Origin: Actinomadura chibensis NBRC 106107
GTDB taxonomy: Bacteria > Actinomycetota > Actinomycetes > Streptosporangiales > Streptosporangiaceae
Length of the DNA stretch: 64,000 bases
Reading direction: 5' to 3'
NCBI RefSeq assembly: GCF_001552135.1
Contig: NZ_BCQP01000051.1
Span: 43,342-107,341, forward strand
Shown: positions 32,370-41,918 of the stretch, piece after piece
Position numbering within the stretch: position 1 is the stretch's first letter
Layout: every line of letters starts with the position of its first letter
Translations under genes and position numbers: made by a program
Notes under the pieces: generated by a model
The model's database searches: none
What the model saw: only the letters and a program-made list of their open reading frames with translations
What the model was told of the DNA's origin: nothing

Positions 32370-33245
32370 ATGGACAACTTCCTCCAGCTCACCTTCCAGG
32401 GCATGGCCCTCGGGTGCGTCTACGCGCTGATCGGCCTGGGCTTCGTCATGGTGTTCAAGAGCTCCGGCGTGTTCAACTTCGCGCACCCGGTGTTCGTGAT
32501 GATCAGCGCGTACATCGTGGCGGCGCTCGTCCCGCACGGGTTCGGCTGGGGCGTCCTGGTCGCGCTCGTGTGCATGGCCGCGCTCGCGATCGTGTGCGAG
32601 AAGGTCATCCTGCGGCGGCTCGCCGGACGCTCCCTCTACGTCGTGATCATGGCGACGCTCGGCCTGTCGGTGATGGGCCAGGCGGTGGTCGCGATGGCGT
32701 GGGGCGTCAACCCGCGCGGGTCCACCGAGGGGCCGATGGGACGCGGCGTCCTGCGCGTCGGCGGCGTCGCCCTCCCCTGGACGGGCGTGTGGATCATCAC
32801 CGTGTCGCTCGTCCTGCTGGCCGTGCTCTGGCTGTTCTTCCAGAAGACCCGGTACGGCCTCGCGCTGCGCGCCGCCGCCGACCACCACGAGGCGGCGCTC
32901 GCGCAGGGCATCAACATGCGCTGGGTCCAGACGATCTCGTGGGGGATCGCCGGGGTGCTGGCGGTCGCCGCCGGGGTGTTCCTCGGCGCGTTCCCGCGCC
33001 GCGTCTCCCCGGACATGGTCGACACCGCGCTCGGCGCGCTGCCCGCGCTCGTCATCGGCGGGTTCGGCTCGCTGGCGGGCGCGGTCGTCGGCGGGATGAG
33101 CGTCGGGCTGCTGCTCGTGCTCGGCTCCGGCTACCTCGCCGAGTACGGGGGCGTGCACGTCGTCCTGCCGTACGTGGCGATGCTGCTGGTCCTGACGCTG
33201 CGGCCGTCCGGGCTGTTCGGGCACCACGAGGCGGAGCGGATCTGA
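32370..33245 (+). CDS. Branched-chain amino acid-type ABC permease (LivH-like)
   Basis: A 291-residue permease with about eight membrane segments. The N-terminus 'FLQLTFQGMALGCVYALIGLGFVMVFKSSGVFNFAH' and 'KTRYGLALRAAADHHEAALAQGINMRWVQTISWGIAGVLA' are LivH features, and 'ALPALVIGGFGSLAGAVVGG' follows. The stop shares a base with the next ATG (TGATG). Works with the LivM-like permease. Confidence 0.94.
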   Translation: MDNFLQLTFQGMALGCVYALIGLGFVMVFKSSGVFNFAHPVFVMISAYIVAALVPHGFGWGVLVALVCMAALAIVCEKVILRRLAGRSLYVVIMATLGLSVMGQAVVAMAWGVNPRGSTEGPMGRGVLRVGGVALPWTGVWIITVSLVLLAVLWLFFQKTRYGLALRAAADHHEAALAQGINMRWVQTISWGIAGVLAVAAGVFLGAFPRRVSPDMVDTALGALPALVIGGFGSLAGAVVGGMSVGLLLVLGSGYLAEYGGVHVVLPYVAMLLVLTLRPSGLFGHHEAERI

Positions 33246-34348
33246 TGGCGTCGATCGTGAACGCGCCTCCGGGCGAGGGCGTCGTCGCCGCCAAGGGCCC
33301 GGCCGGGTCCGGGTGGACGTCCCGCGCCGCGCACGTCGTCGTGATCGTCGCGCTGCTGGCCGTCCCGCTGGTCAGCACGCCGCAGTGGCAGGCCATCGCC
33401 GTGTTCGCGGCGGTGTCCGCGATCGCCGCGCTCGGGCTGCACGTCCTCACCGGGCTCGCCGGGCAGGTGTCGCTCGGGCACTCGGCGTTCGTCGCGGCGG
33501 GCGGCTACACCGCGATCTGGCTGGGCGCCGACAAGGGCCTGCCGATCTGGCTGTGGCTGCCCGCGGCGGGCCTCGTCAGCGCGGCGGTGGGGCTGCTCGT
33601 CGTCCCGTTCGCGGCGCGGCTGCGCGGGCTGTACCTCGCGGTCGTCACGCTGGCGGTCCTGTTCGTCGCCGAGTACCTGTGGGACCTCTGGGACGGCGTC
33701 ACCGGCGGCACGAAGGGACGCGCCGCGCAGCCGGTCGTCCTGTTCGGCCACGACCTGCTGGACGACGTGATCGCGGGCCCGTTCATGCTGACCGGCGACC
33801 AGCAGTTCTTCTACCTGGCCTGCGCCGTCCTCGCGGTGGCGGCGGTCGCGGCCCGCAACCTCGCCCGGACGCGGCCCGGCCGCGGCTTCGCGGCGATCCG
33901 CGACCGGGACCTCACCGCGGGCGTCGTCGGCGTCCCGGTCGCGCGGATGAAGAGCGCGGCCTTCGCGGTCGCGGCCGGGTACGCGGGGATCGCCGGGGCG
34001 CTGCTCGTCTCGTACCAGACGTACGCGGTCCCCGACCAGTGGGACCTGATGCTGTCGGTCGAGTACCTCGCCATGATCGTCATCGGCGGGGTCGGTTCGC
34101 TGCGCGGGGCGATCGCGGGCGCGGTGTTCGTGACCGCGATCCCGCAGGTCGTGACGCTCATCGCGAAGGTCGTGCCGGGGATCAGCACGACGCCGTCGGC
34201 GGGCGGCGGGGTGTCGGTGGACGTCCTCGCGAACTGCCTGTACGGGCTCGCCATCGTCGCCGTGCTGGTCTTCGAGCCGCGCGGACTCGCCGGGATCTCC
34301 GAGCGGGTCGTCGCGGCGGCGCGCCGGAAGGGGCGGTCACATGCCTGA
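33245..34348 (+). CDS. Branched-chain amino acid-type ABC permease (LivM-like)
   Basis: A 367-residue permease. The LivM pattern 'LGLHVLTGLAGQVSLGHSAFVAAGGYTA', 'RPGRGFAAIRDRDLTAGVVGVPVARMKSAAFAVAAGYAGIAGALL' and 'MLSVEYLAMIVIGGVGSLRGAIAGAVFV' is plain. A hydrophilic N-terminal stretch of about 30 residues precedes the first membrane segment. It overlaps the next ATPase gene by 8 bp. Confidence 0.94.
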   Translation: MASIVNAPPGEGVVAAKGPAGSGWTSRAAHVVVIVALLAVPLVSTPQWQAIAVFAAVSAIAALGLHVLTGLAGQVSLGHSAFVAAGGYTAIWLGADKGLPIWLWLPAAGLVSAAVGLLVVPFAARLRGLYLAVVTLAVLFVAEYLWDLWDGVTGGTKGRAAQPVVLFGHDLLDDVIAGPFMLTGDQQFFYLACAVLAVAAVAARNLARTRPGRGFAAIRDRDLTAGVVGVPVARMKSAAFAVAAGYAGIAGALLVSYQTYAVPDQWDLMLSVEYLAMIVIGGVGSLRGAIAGAVFVTAIPQVVTLIAKVVPGISTTPSAGGGVSVDVLANCLYGLAIVAVLVFEPRGLAGISERVVAAARRKGRSHA

Positions 34349-35147
34349 GAAGGAGGCTTCGGTGGCGGCGAGCCTCGCCGTCGAGGGGCTCACGGTGGGC
34401 TACCGGACGGGCGGCGTCGTCCTGGCGGACGTGTCGCTGACGGTGCCCGCCGGGCAGATCGTCGCGCTGGTCGGGCCGAACGGCGCCGGGAAGACGTCGC
34501 TGCTGCGCGCGGTGTCCGGCCTGCTCAGATCCCACCAGGGCGTGATCCACAAGGGCCGGGTCGTGCTGGACGGCGACGCCATCACGGGCGCGGACGCGTC
34601 CGCCGTCGTCCGGCGCGGGCTCGCGCAGGTGCTCGAAGGGCGCCAGGTGTTCCCGAACCTCACCGTCCGGGAGAACCTGCTGACCGGCGCGCACACGCTG
34701 CGCCGCGACGACCCGCGGCGGCACGCGACGTTCGAGGAGATCCTCGACCTGTTCGGCGTGCTGCGGCGGCGGCTCGGGCAGCGGGCCGGGTTCCTGTCCG
34801 GCGGCGAGCAGCAGATGCTCGCGATCGGGCGGGCGCTGATGACGCAGCCGCGCCTGCTCGTCCTGGACGAGCCGAGCCTCGGCCTCGCGCCCCGCATCGT
34901 GGAGGAGATCAGCGGGGTCGTCCAGGCCATCAACGCGAAGGGCACCACCGTCCTGCTGGTCGAGCAGAACGCGCTGCTGGCGTTCCGGATCGCCGAGTAC
35001 GGCTACGTGCTGGAGGGCGGGCGCGTCATGTTCGGCGGCCCGGCCGCCGACCTGGCCGGGGACGAGCGCGTCGCCCACTACTACCTGGGCGGCCAGGACA
35101 TGAGCGGCCGCCGCGCCCGGCGGACGGCGGAGAGGACGGGCCGATGA
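34341..35147 (+). CDS. Branched-chain amino acid-type ABC ATPase (LivF-like)
   Basis: A 268-residue ATPase with Walker A GPNGAGKTS, 'VLEGRQVFPNLTVRENLLTGAH' (LivF hallmark), signature LSGGEQQML, Walker B LLVLDEPSLGLAP and an H-loop replaced by 'LLVEQNALLAF' as usual in LivF. A C-terminal basic tail follows (GRRARRTAERTGR). ATGA overlap with the second ATPase. Confidence 0.93.
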   Translation: MPEKEASVAASLAVEGLTVGYRTGGVVLADVSLTVPAGQIVALVGPNGAGKTSLLRAVSGLLRSHQGVIHKGRVVLDGDAITGADASAVVRRGLAQVLEGRQVFPNLTVRENLLTGAHTLRRDDPRRHATFEEILDLFGVLRRRLGQRAGFLSGGEQQMLAIGRALMTQPRLLVLDEPSLGLAPRIVEEISGVVQAINAKGTTVLLVEQNALLAFRIAEYGYVLEGGRVMFGGPAADLAGDERVAHYYLGGQDMSGRRARRTAERTGR

Positions 35148-35932
35148 CCGCCACCACGGTCCTCGAACTCGCGGACGTCACCCTGAACTTCAGCGGGGTC
35201 AGGTCCCTCGACGGCGTCTCGCTCGACGTCCGCGAGGGGGAGGTGTTCGGCATCATCGGGCCGAACGGCGCGGGCAAGTCGTCCCTGTTCAACTGCGTGT
35301 CGGGGGTCTACCGGCCGCAGCAGGGGTCGATCCGGCACCGCGGCCGGGAGATCCGCGGCGCGCGGCCGGACCGCGTCAACGCGCTCGGCATCGGCCGGAC
35401 GTTCCAGAACGTCGAGTCCTTCCCCACCATGACCGTGCTCGACAGCGTCCTGCTCGGGCGGATCGGCAAGCAGCGCGTGGGCGTGCTGCGCGGCATGCTC
35501 TGGTACGGGTGGGCGGCGCGCGAGGAGCGCGAGAGCCGGGCGAAGGCCGAAGAGGTGCTGGAGATGTTCGGCCTCGGCGCGCTCCGCGACACGCGGGTGG
35601 GCGAGCTTCCGGGCGGGACGCAGCGCCAGGTCGAACTGTGCCGGGCCCTGGCCGCCGAACCCGACGTCCTCCTGCTGGACGAGCCCGTCGCCGGAATGAC
35701 GCACGACGAGGTCGAGTCGATGGTGTCCGCCATTCTCGACGCCAATGAGCGGCTCGGTCTCACGGTGGTGCTGATCGAGCACAACATGGGCGTGGTCATG
35801 GACATCTGCGACCGGATCGCCGTGCTCGACTTCGGACGCCTCGTCGCCGTGGGGACGCCCGCCGAGATCGGCGCCAATCCCGACGTCCTCGCCGCCTATC
35901 TCGGCAGCGGCGCTCAGGCGGACAGCGCGTGA
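35144..35932 (+). CDS. Branched-chain amino acid-type ABC ATPase (LivG-like)
   Basis: A 262-residue ATPase with Walker A GPNGAGKSS, 'GIGRTFQNVESFPTMTVLDSVLLGR' (LivG hallmark), Walker B VLLLDEPVAGMTHDE and H-loop LIEHNMGVVM. The signature reads LPGGTQRQVE in place of the usual LSYGQQRRLE; the G-G-x-Q core is kept. It ends the importer set and overlaps the SDR start as GTGA, linking transport to the enzyme genes. Confidence 0.93.
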   Translation: MTATTVLELADVTLNFSGVRSLDGVSLDVREGEVFGIIGPNGAGKSSLFNCVSGVYRPQQGSIRHRGREIRGARPDRVNALGIGRTFQNVESFPTMTVLDSVLLGRIGKQRVGVLRGMLWYGWAAREERESRAKAEEVLEMFGLGALRDTRVGELPGGTQRQVELCRALAAEPDVLLLDEPVAGMTHDEVESMVSAILDANERLGLTVVLIEHNMGVVMDICDRIAVLDFGRLVAVGTPAEIGANPDVLAAYLGSGAQADSA

Positions 35933-36720
35933 ATCACGAAACGGAGAGTCGTGTGGCGGAGCCCGATCTGTTCGATCTCACCGGGCGCGGGGTGGTCGTG
36001 ACCGGCGCCTCGTCCGGGCTGGGGAGGCGGTTCGTCCGGTGCCTGGCCGGGCGCGGCGCCCGCGTGGTCGCCGCCGCGCGGCGCACCGCGGAGCTCGAAG
36101 AACTGGCGCGCGAGCTGGGCGGGGACCGCGTCCTGCCGGTGACGGCCGACGTGACGGTCGAGGACGACGTGCGCGCCCTCGTCGCCCGCGCCCGGGAATG
36201 GACCGGCCGCCTGGACGCCCTCGTCAACAACGCCGGAACGACCCATGTGAAAACCGTCGCCGAGGAGACGACCGAGGATTTCCGCCGCCTCCTGGACGTC
36301 AATCTCGTCGGCCTTTACACCTGCGCTCGCTACGCCGGGCTGGCGATGGTCGAGCAGGGCGGGGGCAGCATCGTCAACATCGCGTCCGCGCTCGGACTGG
36401 TCGGCTCGAAGCGCATCCCGCACGCGGGCTATTGCGCCAGCAAGGCCGGGGCCGTCAACCTCACCCGCGAGCTGGCCTCGCAATGGGCGCGGACGGGCGT
36501 GCGCGTGAACGCCATCGCGCCCGGCTATTTCGAGTCGGAGATGAGCCAGGAGCTGTTCTCCACCGACGAGGGCCGCGCCTATATCCGCCGCACCATTCCG
36601 ATGGGGCGGGGCGGGCGCGCCGACGAACTGGACGGCGCGCTCGTCTACCTGCTGTCGGACGCGTCCAGCTACGTCACCGGCAGCACGCTCTCCGTCGACG
36701 GCGGCTGGACGGCGGTATGA
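35929..36720 (+). CDS. Short-chain dehydrogenase/reductase
   Basis: A 263-residue NAD(P)-dependent oxidoreductase: cofactor motif TGASSGLG, NNAG, catalytic S in 'IVNIASALGLVG', and Y-x3-K in 'AGYCASKAG', ending 'VTGSTLSVDGGWTAV'. The GTG at 35929 overlaps the ATPase stop; a GTG at 35953, 6 nt after GGAG, is an equally good start and would remove 8 residues. In levulinate-type pathways an SDR interconverts the 3-/4-oxo and hydroxy groups; this role is inferred from neighbours. The stop overlaps the enoyl-CoA hydratase start. Confidence 0.9.
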   Translation: MNHETESRVAEPDLFDLTGRGVVVTGASSGLGRRFVRCLAGRGARVVAAARRTAELEELARELGGDRVLPVTADVTVEDDVRALVARAREWTGRLDALVNNAGTTHVKTVAEETTEDFRRLLDVNLVGLYTCARYAGLAMVEQGGGSIVNIASALGLVGSKRIPHAGYCASKAGAVNLTRELASQWARTGVRVNAIAPGYFESEMSQELFSTDEGRAYIRRTIPMGRGGRADELDGALVYLLSDASSYVTGSTLSVDGGWTAV

Positions 36721-37490
36721 CGGGCGTACTCGCCGAGGACGCGGGCGCCGTCCGGATCCTCACGTTCGACCGTCCGGAGAAGCGGAACGCGTTCACCCTC
36801 GAATCCATGGCCGCGTTGCAGGACCGGCTGGAGGAGGGGATCGCCGACCCGGGCGTCCGCGCGTTCGTCCTCACCGGCTCGGCCGGGACGTTCTGCGCCG
36901 GGGTCGACGTCGCCGTCCTGCAAGGCGCGACCGTCGCCGGAACCCACGCCAACCTGGTCGCGCTCCACCGGACGGTCCGCACCCTCGCGGCGGGCCCGAA
37001 ACCGGCGGTCGCGGCGGTGGAGGGGCACGCGGTCGGGGCGGGGCTGTCCCTCGCGCTGGCCTGCGACCTGGTGGTCGCCGCCGAGGACGCGACGCTCCGC
37101 TGCGCCTTCCCGCGCCTCGGCCTGATGGCCGACCTGGGGCTGCTCTGGTCCCTGCCGCAGCGGGTCGGGCACGGCATGGCCCGCCGGATGCTCCTGCTGG
37201 ACGAGCCCGTGCGCGGAACCGAGGCCGCCGACATCGGCCTCGCCGACTACCGGTCGGCGCCCGGCGAGGCGTTGGAGATCGCCATGGACGTGGCCCGCAG
37301 GCTGGCCGCGCAGCCGCCGCTGGCGGTGGGCTTCACCAAGGCGGTGCTCGCCGCCGGACCCCGGGACCTGGACGCCGTGCTGCGCCAGGAGGCGAGCGAC
37401 CAGGCGCTGCTGCACGGCACGTCCGATTTCCACGAAGGACTGCGCGCCTTCACCGAACGACGAGACCCAGTTTTCACCGGCCGCCGCTGA
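36717..37490 (+). CDS. Enoyl-CoA hydratase/isomerase family protein
   Basis: A 257-residue crotonase-fold enzyme: 'ILTFDRPEKRNAFTLESMAALQDRL', oxyanion-hole segments 'GTFCAGVDVAVLQG' and 'AAVEGHAVGAGLSLALACDLVVAAEDA', and 'FPRLGLMADLGLLWSLPQRVG'. The usual catalytic Glu of hydratases (GxE in the second loop) is not obvious; the D in 'GLMADLG' may act, so isomerase or other chemistry is possible. ATGA overlap with the SDR; 37 bp before the VOC gene. Confidence 0.88.
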   Translation: MTGVLAEDAGAVRILTFDRPEKRNAFTLESMAALQDRLEEGIADPGVRAFVLTGSAGTFCAGVDVAVLQGATVAGTHANLVALHRTVRTLAAGPKPAVAAVEGHAVGAGLSLALACDLVVAAEDATLRCAFPRLGLMADLGLLWSLPQRVGHGMARRMLLLDEPVRGTEAADIGLADYRSAPGEALEIAMDVARRLAAQPPLAVGFTKAVLAAGPRDLDAVLRQEASDQALLHGTSDFHEGLRAFTERRDPVFTGRR

Positions 37491-37527
37491 ACCGCGCCCG
37501 GCCCATTTTCGACATGGAGGTACGCCC

Positions 37528-38043
37528 GTGCCCGCTCCCGGAATCCACCACGTCGCCTACGCTTGCCGCGACCTTGAGGCGACCACGCGTTTCTACGAAG
37601 ACCTGATGGGCTTTCCGCTCGTCCACACCGAGGTCGCGGCGGGGCCCAGCGGCGGGTTCTTCCGCCACACCTTCCACGACACCGGCGACGGCAGTTGCAT
37701 CGCCTTCTTCGACCTCCACGAGGCGGGGGAGCGGGAGGGCTGGAGTTCGGAGATCTCCACCGGCAACAAACTGCCCCGCTGGGTGAACCACATCGCCTTC
37801 AACGTCACCACCGGAAAGGTGGACGAAGTGCGGGCGCGGATGCAGGACGCCGGAGTGAAGCCCTACATGGAAGTGGACCACGACTACCTGCACTCCCTTT
37901 ACTACATCGACCCGAACGGCATCATGGTCGAGCTGTGCGTCGACACGCCCGGCTTCGAGGCCGACCCGGCGGAGGCGCACCGCCTGCTCACCGCCACCCT
38001 GGACGACGTCGACCACAGCCAGCACAAGTCGATGGTGAAATGA
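37528..38043 (+). CDS. VOC-superfamily (glyoxalase/extradiol dioxygenase-fold) protein
   Basis: A 171-residue protein like the one at 27925: metal ligands H8 (GIHHVAYACRD), H in 'WVNHIAFNVTTGKVDEVRARM' and E in 'DPNGIMVELCVD'. GTG start with GGAGG upstream. It is translated with the acyl-CoA dehydrogenase (ATGA overlap). Family reactions include extradiol cleavage, epimerisation of methylmalonyl-CoA-like acyl-CoAs and isomerisation; in an acyl-CoA operon epimerase or isomerase activity should be considered along with ring cleavage. Confidence 0.86.
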   Translation: MPAPGIHHVAYACRDLEATTRFYEDLMGFPLVHTEVAAGPSGGFFRHTFHDTGDGSCIAFFDLHEAGEREGWSSEISTGNKLPRWVNHIAFNVTTGKVDEVRARMQDAGVKPYMEVDHDYLHSLYYIDPNGIMVELCVDTPGFEADPAEAHRLLTATLDDVDHSQHKSMVK

Positions 38044-39245
38044 CGCCGCCAACGAGTGCGTTCTCGGTCCCCGAGCACGTGGTGCCGGTGCGGAAGGCCG
38101 TGCACCGGTTCCTGACCGAGCGCGTCGAACCCGTCGAGCACGCGCTCGATTTCCGGAGCGACGACTCCCGCGAACTGCTCTCGGAACTGCAGTCCCAGGC
38201 CAAGCGGGAAGGGCTGTGGGCGCTCGGGCATCCGGCGGAGATCGGCGGCGGCGGAATGCCGTTCCTCGACTACGTCTACGTCAACGAGATCCAGGGCCGC
38301 TCCGATTTCGGGCAGTACGCGCTCGGCACCTGGACGCTCCAGGACTCGCTGATGCTGAGCCGCCACGCGACCGGCGAATGCCGCGACCGGTTCCTCGGCC
38401 CGCTCGTCCAGGGAAAGGTGTGGCCGAGCTTCGCGATGACCGAGCCGGACGTCGCCTCGTCCGACCCGACGCGGCTCACGACGTCCGCCCGGCTGGACGG
38501 CGGGGAATGGGTGCTGAACGGCCGGAAATGGTTCATCACCGGGGCCGGGGACGCGGCCTTCACCACCGTCCTGTGCCGGACGGAGCCGGACGACGCGCCG
38601 CCGCACCGCGCGTTCTCGCTGATCGTCGTCCCGACCGACACGCCCGGGTACCGGATCGTCCGCGAGACGCCCGTGCTCGGCATCGCGAGCGGGCACTACG
38701 AGCTGGCCTTCGACGACGTCCGCGTCCCCGCCGGGTACCTGCTCGGCGAGCGCGGCGCCGGGTTCGCGATCGCGCAGGAGCGGCTCGGGCCGGGGCGCAT
38801 CTTCCACTGCATGCGCTGGCTCGGCCAGGCGCAGCGGGCGTTCGAGCTGATGTGCGAGCGGCTGAACACCCGGACGCTGCGCGGCGCGCCGCTCGGCGAG
38901 CGGCAGTTGATGCAGCGGCACGTGTTCGAGAGCTGGGCGCAGATCCAGTCCTGCCGCCTCCTCACCCTGGACGCGGCGAGCAGGATCGACCGGGGCGGGG
39001 ACGCGCGGGTCGAGATCGGCGCGATCAAGGTGGTCGGGGCGCGGATGCTGCACGACGTCATCGACCGGGCCGTCCAGGTGCACGGCGCGGCCGGGCTGAC
39101 CGACGACACCCCGCTGAGCCGGATGTACCGCGCGGCCCGCGCCGGGCGGATCTACGACGGCCCGGACGAGGTCCACGTCGTCAACGTCGCGCGGCGGCTG
39201 CTCCGCGAGTTCCAGCGCGGCGACGGCTGGGATTTCGGGTCGTGA
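38040..39245 (+). CDS. Acyl-CoA dehydrogenase, ACAD10/11-like
   Basis: A 401-residue flavoprotein. The pattern is that of the ACAD10/ACAD11 branch rather than short-chain dehydrogenases: 'FAMTEPDVASSDPTRL', 'LNGRKWFITGAG', 'ERLGPGRIFHCMRWLGQAQRAFELMCERL', 'IGAIKVVGARMLHDVIDRAVQVHGAAGLTDDTPLSRMYRAARAGRIYDGPDEVH'. In that branch the enzyme works with an aminoglycoside-phosphotransferase-like kinase that phosphorylates a 4-hydroxyacyl-CoA, and the ACAD eliminates the phosphate. The matching kinase gene follows at 39283, 37 bp downstream. The pairing makes ordinary beta-oxidation less likely. Confidence 0.92.
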   Translation: MTPPTSAFSVPEHVVPVRKAVHRFLTERVEPVEHALDFRSDDSRELLSELQSQAKREGLWALGHPAEIGGGGMPFLDYVYVNEIQGRSDFGQYALGTWTLQDSLMLSRHATGECRDRFLGPLVQGKVWPSFAMTEPDVASSDPTRLTTSARLDGGEWVLNGRKWFITGAGDAAFTTVLCRTEPDDAPPHRAFSLIVVPTDTPGYRIVRETPVLGIASGHYELAFDDVRVPAGYLLGERGAGFAIAQERLGPGRIFHCMRWLGQAQRAFELMCERLNTRTLRGAPLGERQLMQRHVFESWAQIQSCRLLTLDAASRIDRGGDARVEIGAIKVVGARMLHDVIDRAVQVHGAAGLTDDTPLSRMYRAARAGRIYDGPDEVHVVNVARRLLREFQRGDGWDFGS

Positions 39246-39282
39246 ACGACGATCACGCGGATGGGGCGATGGGAGGTTCGTC

Positions 39283-40326
39283 GTGACGATCGAGCGGGAC
39301 GCCGGATGGGACGCGCTCGTGCGCCCGGATCGGCTCGGCCCGGCCTTGGCGGACGCCACCGGCGACGCCGGCTGGACCGCGTTGACCGCGACCCTGGTGG
39401 CGGGCGGGAAATCGAACCTGACGTTCTCGCTGAGCAGTTCCGCGGGCGAACTCGTATTGCGGCGCCCGCCGTCCGGGGAACTGCTGCCGAGCGCGCACGA
39501 CATGGGACGGGAGGCGCGGGTGCAGCGGGCGCTCGCGCCGTCCGCGGTCCCGGTGCCGCGGGTCGTGCTGAGCGATGACGGTTCGATCATCGGCGCGCCC
39601 TTCTACGTGATGGAGCGCGTCGAGGGCCGCGTCATCCGCGACGAACTGCCCGGCGGGTACGCCGACGGGCCCGACGAGCGGGCGAAGCTGGCGTTCGCGC
39701 TGGTAGACGTGCTGGCCGCCCTTCACCGGGTCGACCCGCAGGCGGTCGGACTGGACGGCTACGGCAGGCCGGACGGCTTCGTCGCCAGGCAGGTCCGCCG
39801 CTGGAACGACCAATGGCGGCGGTCCCGGAACGGGCCCGTCGCCCCGGTCGAGGAACTGGGGCGCCGCCTCTCGGAAATGATTCCGGAATCGGGGCGCGCG
39901 TCGATCGTCCACGGGGACTTCCGGCTCGACAACTGCATGATGGACGCGGACGACCCGGGACGGGTCCGCGCCGTTCTCGACTGGGAGATGTCCACGCTCG
40001 GCGACCCGCTGACCGATCTCGCCCTGCTGCTCTTCTATTGGCAGGAACCCGGCGAACCCGGATTGCGACTGACCCCGGCCGTCACCGCGCTTCCGGGTTT
40101 CCCGGGCCGGGCCGAGATCGCCGCCCGCTATGCCAGCCAGGCGGACGTCGAATTGGCCGACCTCGCCTTCTACGAGGCGCTCGCGCATTTCAAATGCGCC
40201 GTCATCACCCAGGGCGTCGCCGCCCGCGCGGAGGCGGGCGCGATGGCGGGCCAGGAGTTCGGCGACCTCGCCGGCGAGGTCCGCGCGATCGCCGAACGCG
40301 GGCTGGCACGGCTCGACTTCCGCTGA
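39283..40326 (+). CDS. Phosphotransferase, ACAD10/11 kinase-domain-like (candidate 4-hydroxyacyl-CoA kinase)
   Basis: A 347-residue APH-fold kinase. Key blocks: 'VAGGKSNLTFSLSSSAGELVLRRPPSGELLPSAHDMGREARVQRAL' (the 'LR.PP.G.LLPSAHD..RE' string is diagnostic of the ACAD10/11 kinase group), 'GAPFYVMERVEGRVIRD', catalytic 'IVHGDFRLDNCMMD' and metal-binding 'VLDWEMSTLGDPLTDLALLL'. It is not an antibiotic-resistance gene by these marks. The same pair occurs as LvaA/LvaC in levulinate catabolism of Pseudomonas. GTG start preceded by GGGAGG. Confidence 0.9.
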   Translation: MTIERDAGWDALVRPDRLGPALADATGDAGWTALTATLVAGGKSNLTFSLSSSAGELVLRRPPSGELLPSAHDMGREARVQRALAPSAVPVPRVVLSDDGSIIGAPFYVMERVEGRVIRDELPGGYADGPDERAKLAFALVDVLAALHRVDPQAVGLDGYGRPDGFVARQVRRWNDQWRRSRNGPVAPVEELGRRLSEMIPESGRASIVHGDFRLDNCMMDADDPGRVRAVLDWEMSTLGDPLTDLALLLFYWQEPGEPGLRLTPAVTALPGFPGRAEIAARYASQADVELADLAFYEALAHFKCAVITQGVAARAEAGAMAGQEFGDLAGEVRAIAERGLARLDFR

Positions 40327-40340
40327 CGGCCGTGATATCC

Positions 40341-40356
40341 ACATCAGACTTTGTGA
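40341..40356. promoter_or_regulatory. TetR operator candidate (site C)
   Basis: ACATCAGACTTTGTGA is a weaker match to the island motif (11 of 16 to site A by eye), within the dyad CACA-N8-TGTG, just before the ribosome site of the acyl-CoA ligase gene. Confidence 0.4.
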
Positions 40357-40370
40357 CCGGAGGCGTTTTC

Positions 40371-41900
<1,530 letters not shown>

Positions 41901-41918
41901 GCGGGTTTAAGGAGGACA

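Noticed and set aside
39283..40326. Phosphotransferase as an aminoglycoside-resistance gene
   Set aside because: Its diagnostic blocks are those of the ACAD10/11 kinase group and it lies in an acyl-CoA operon.
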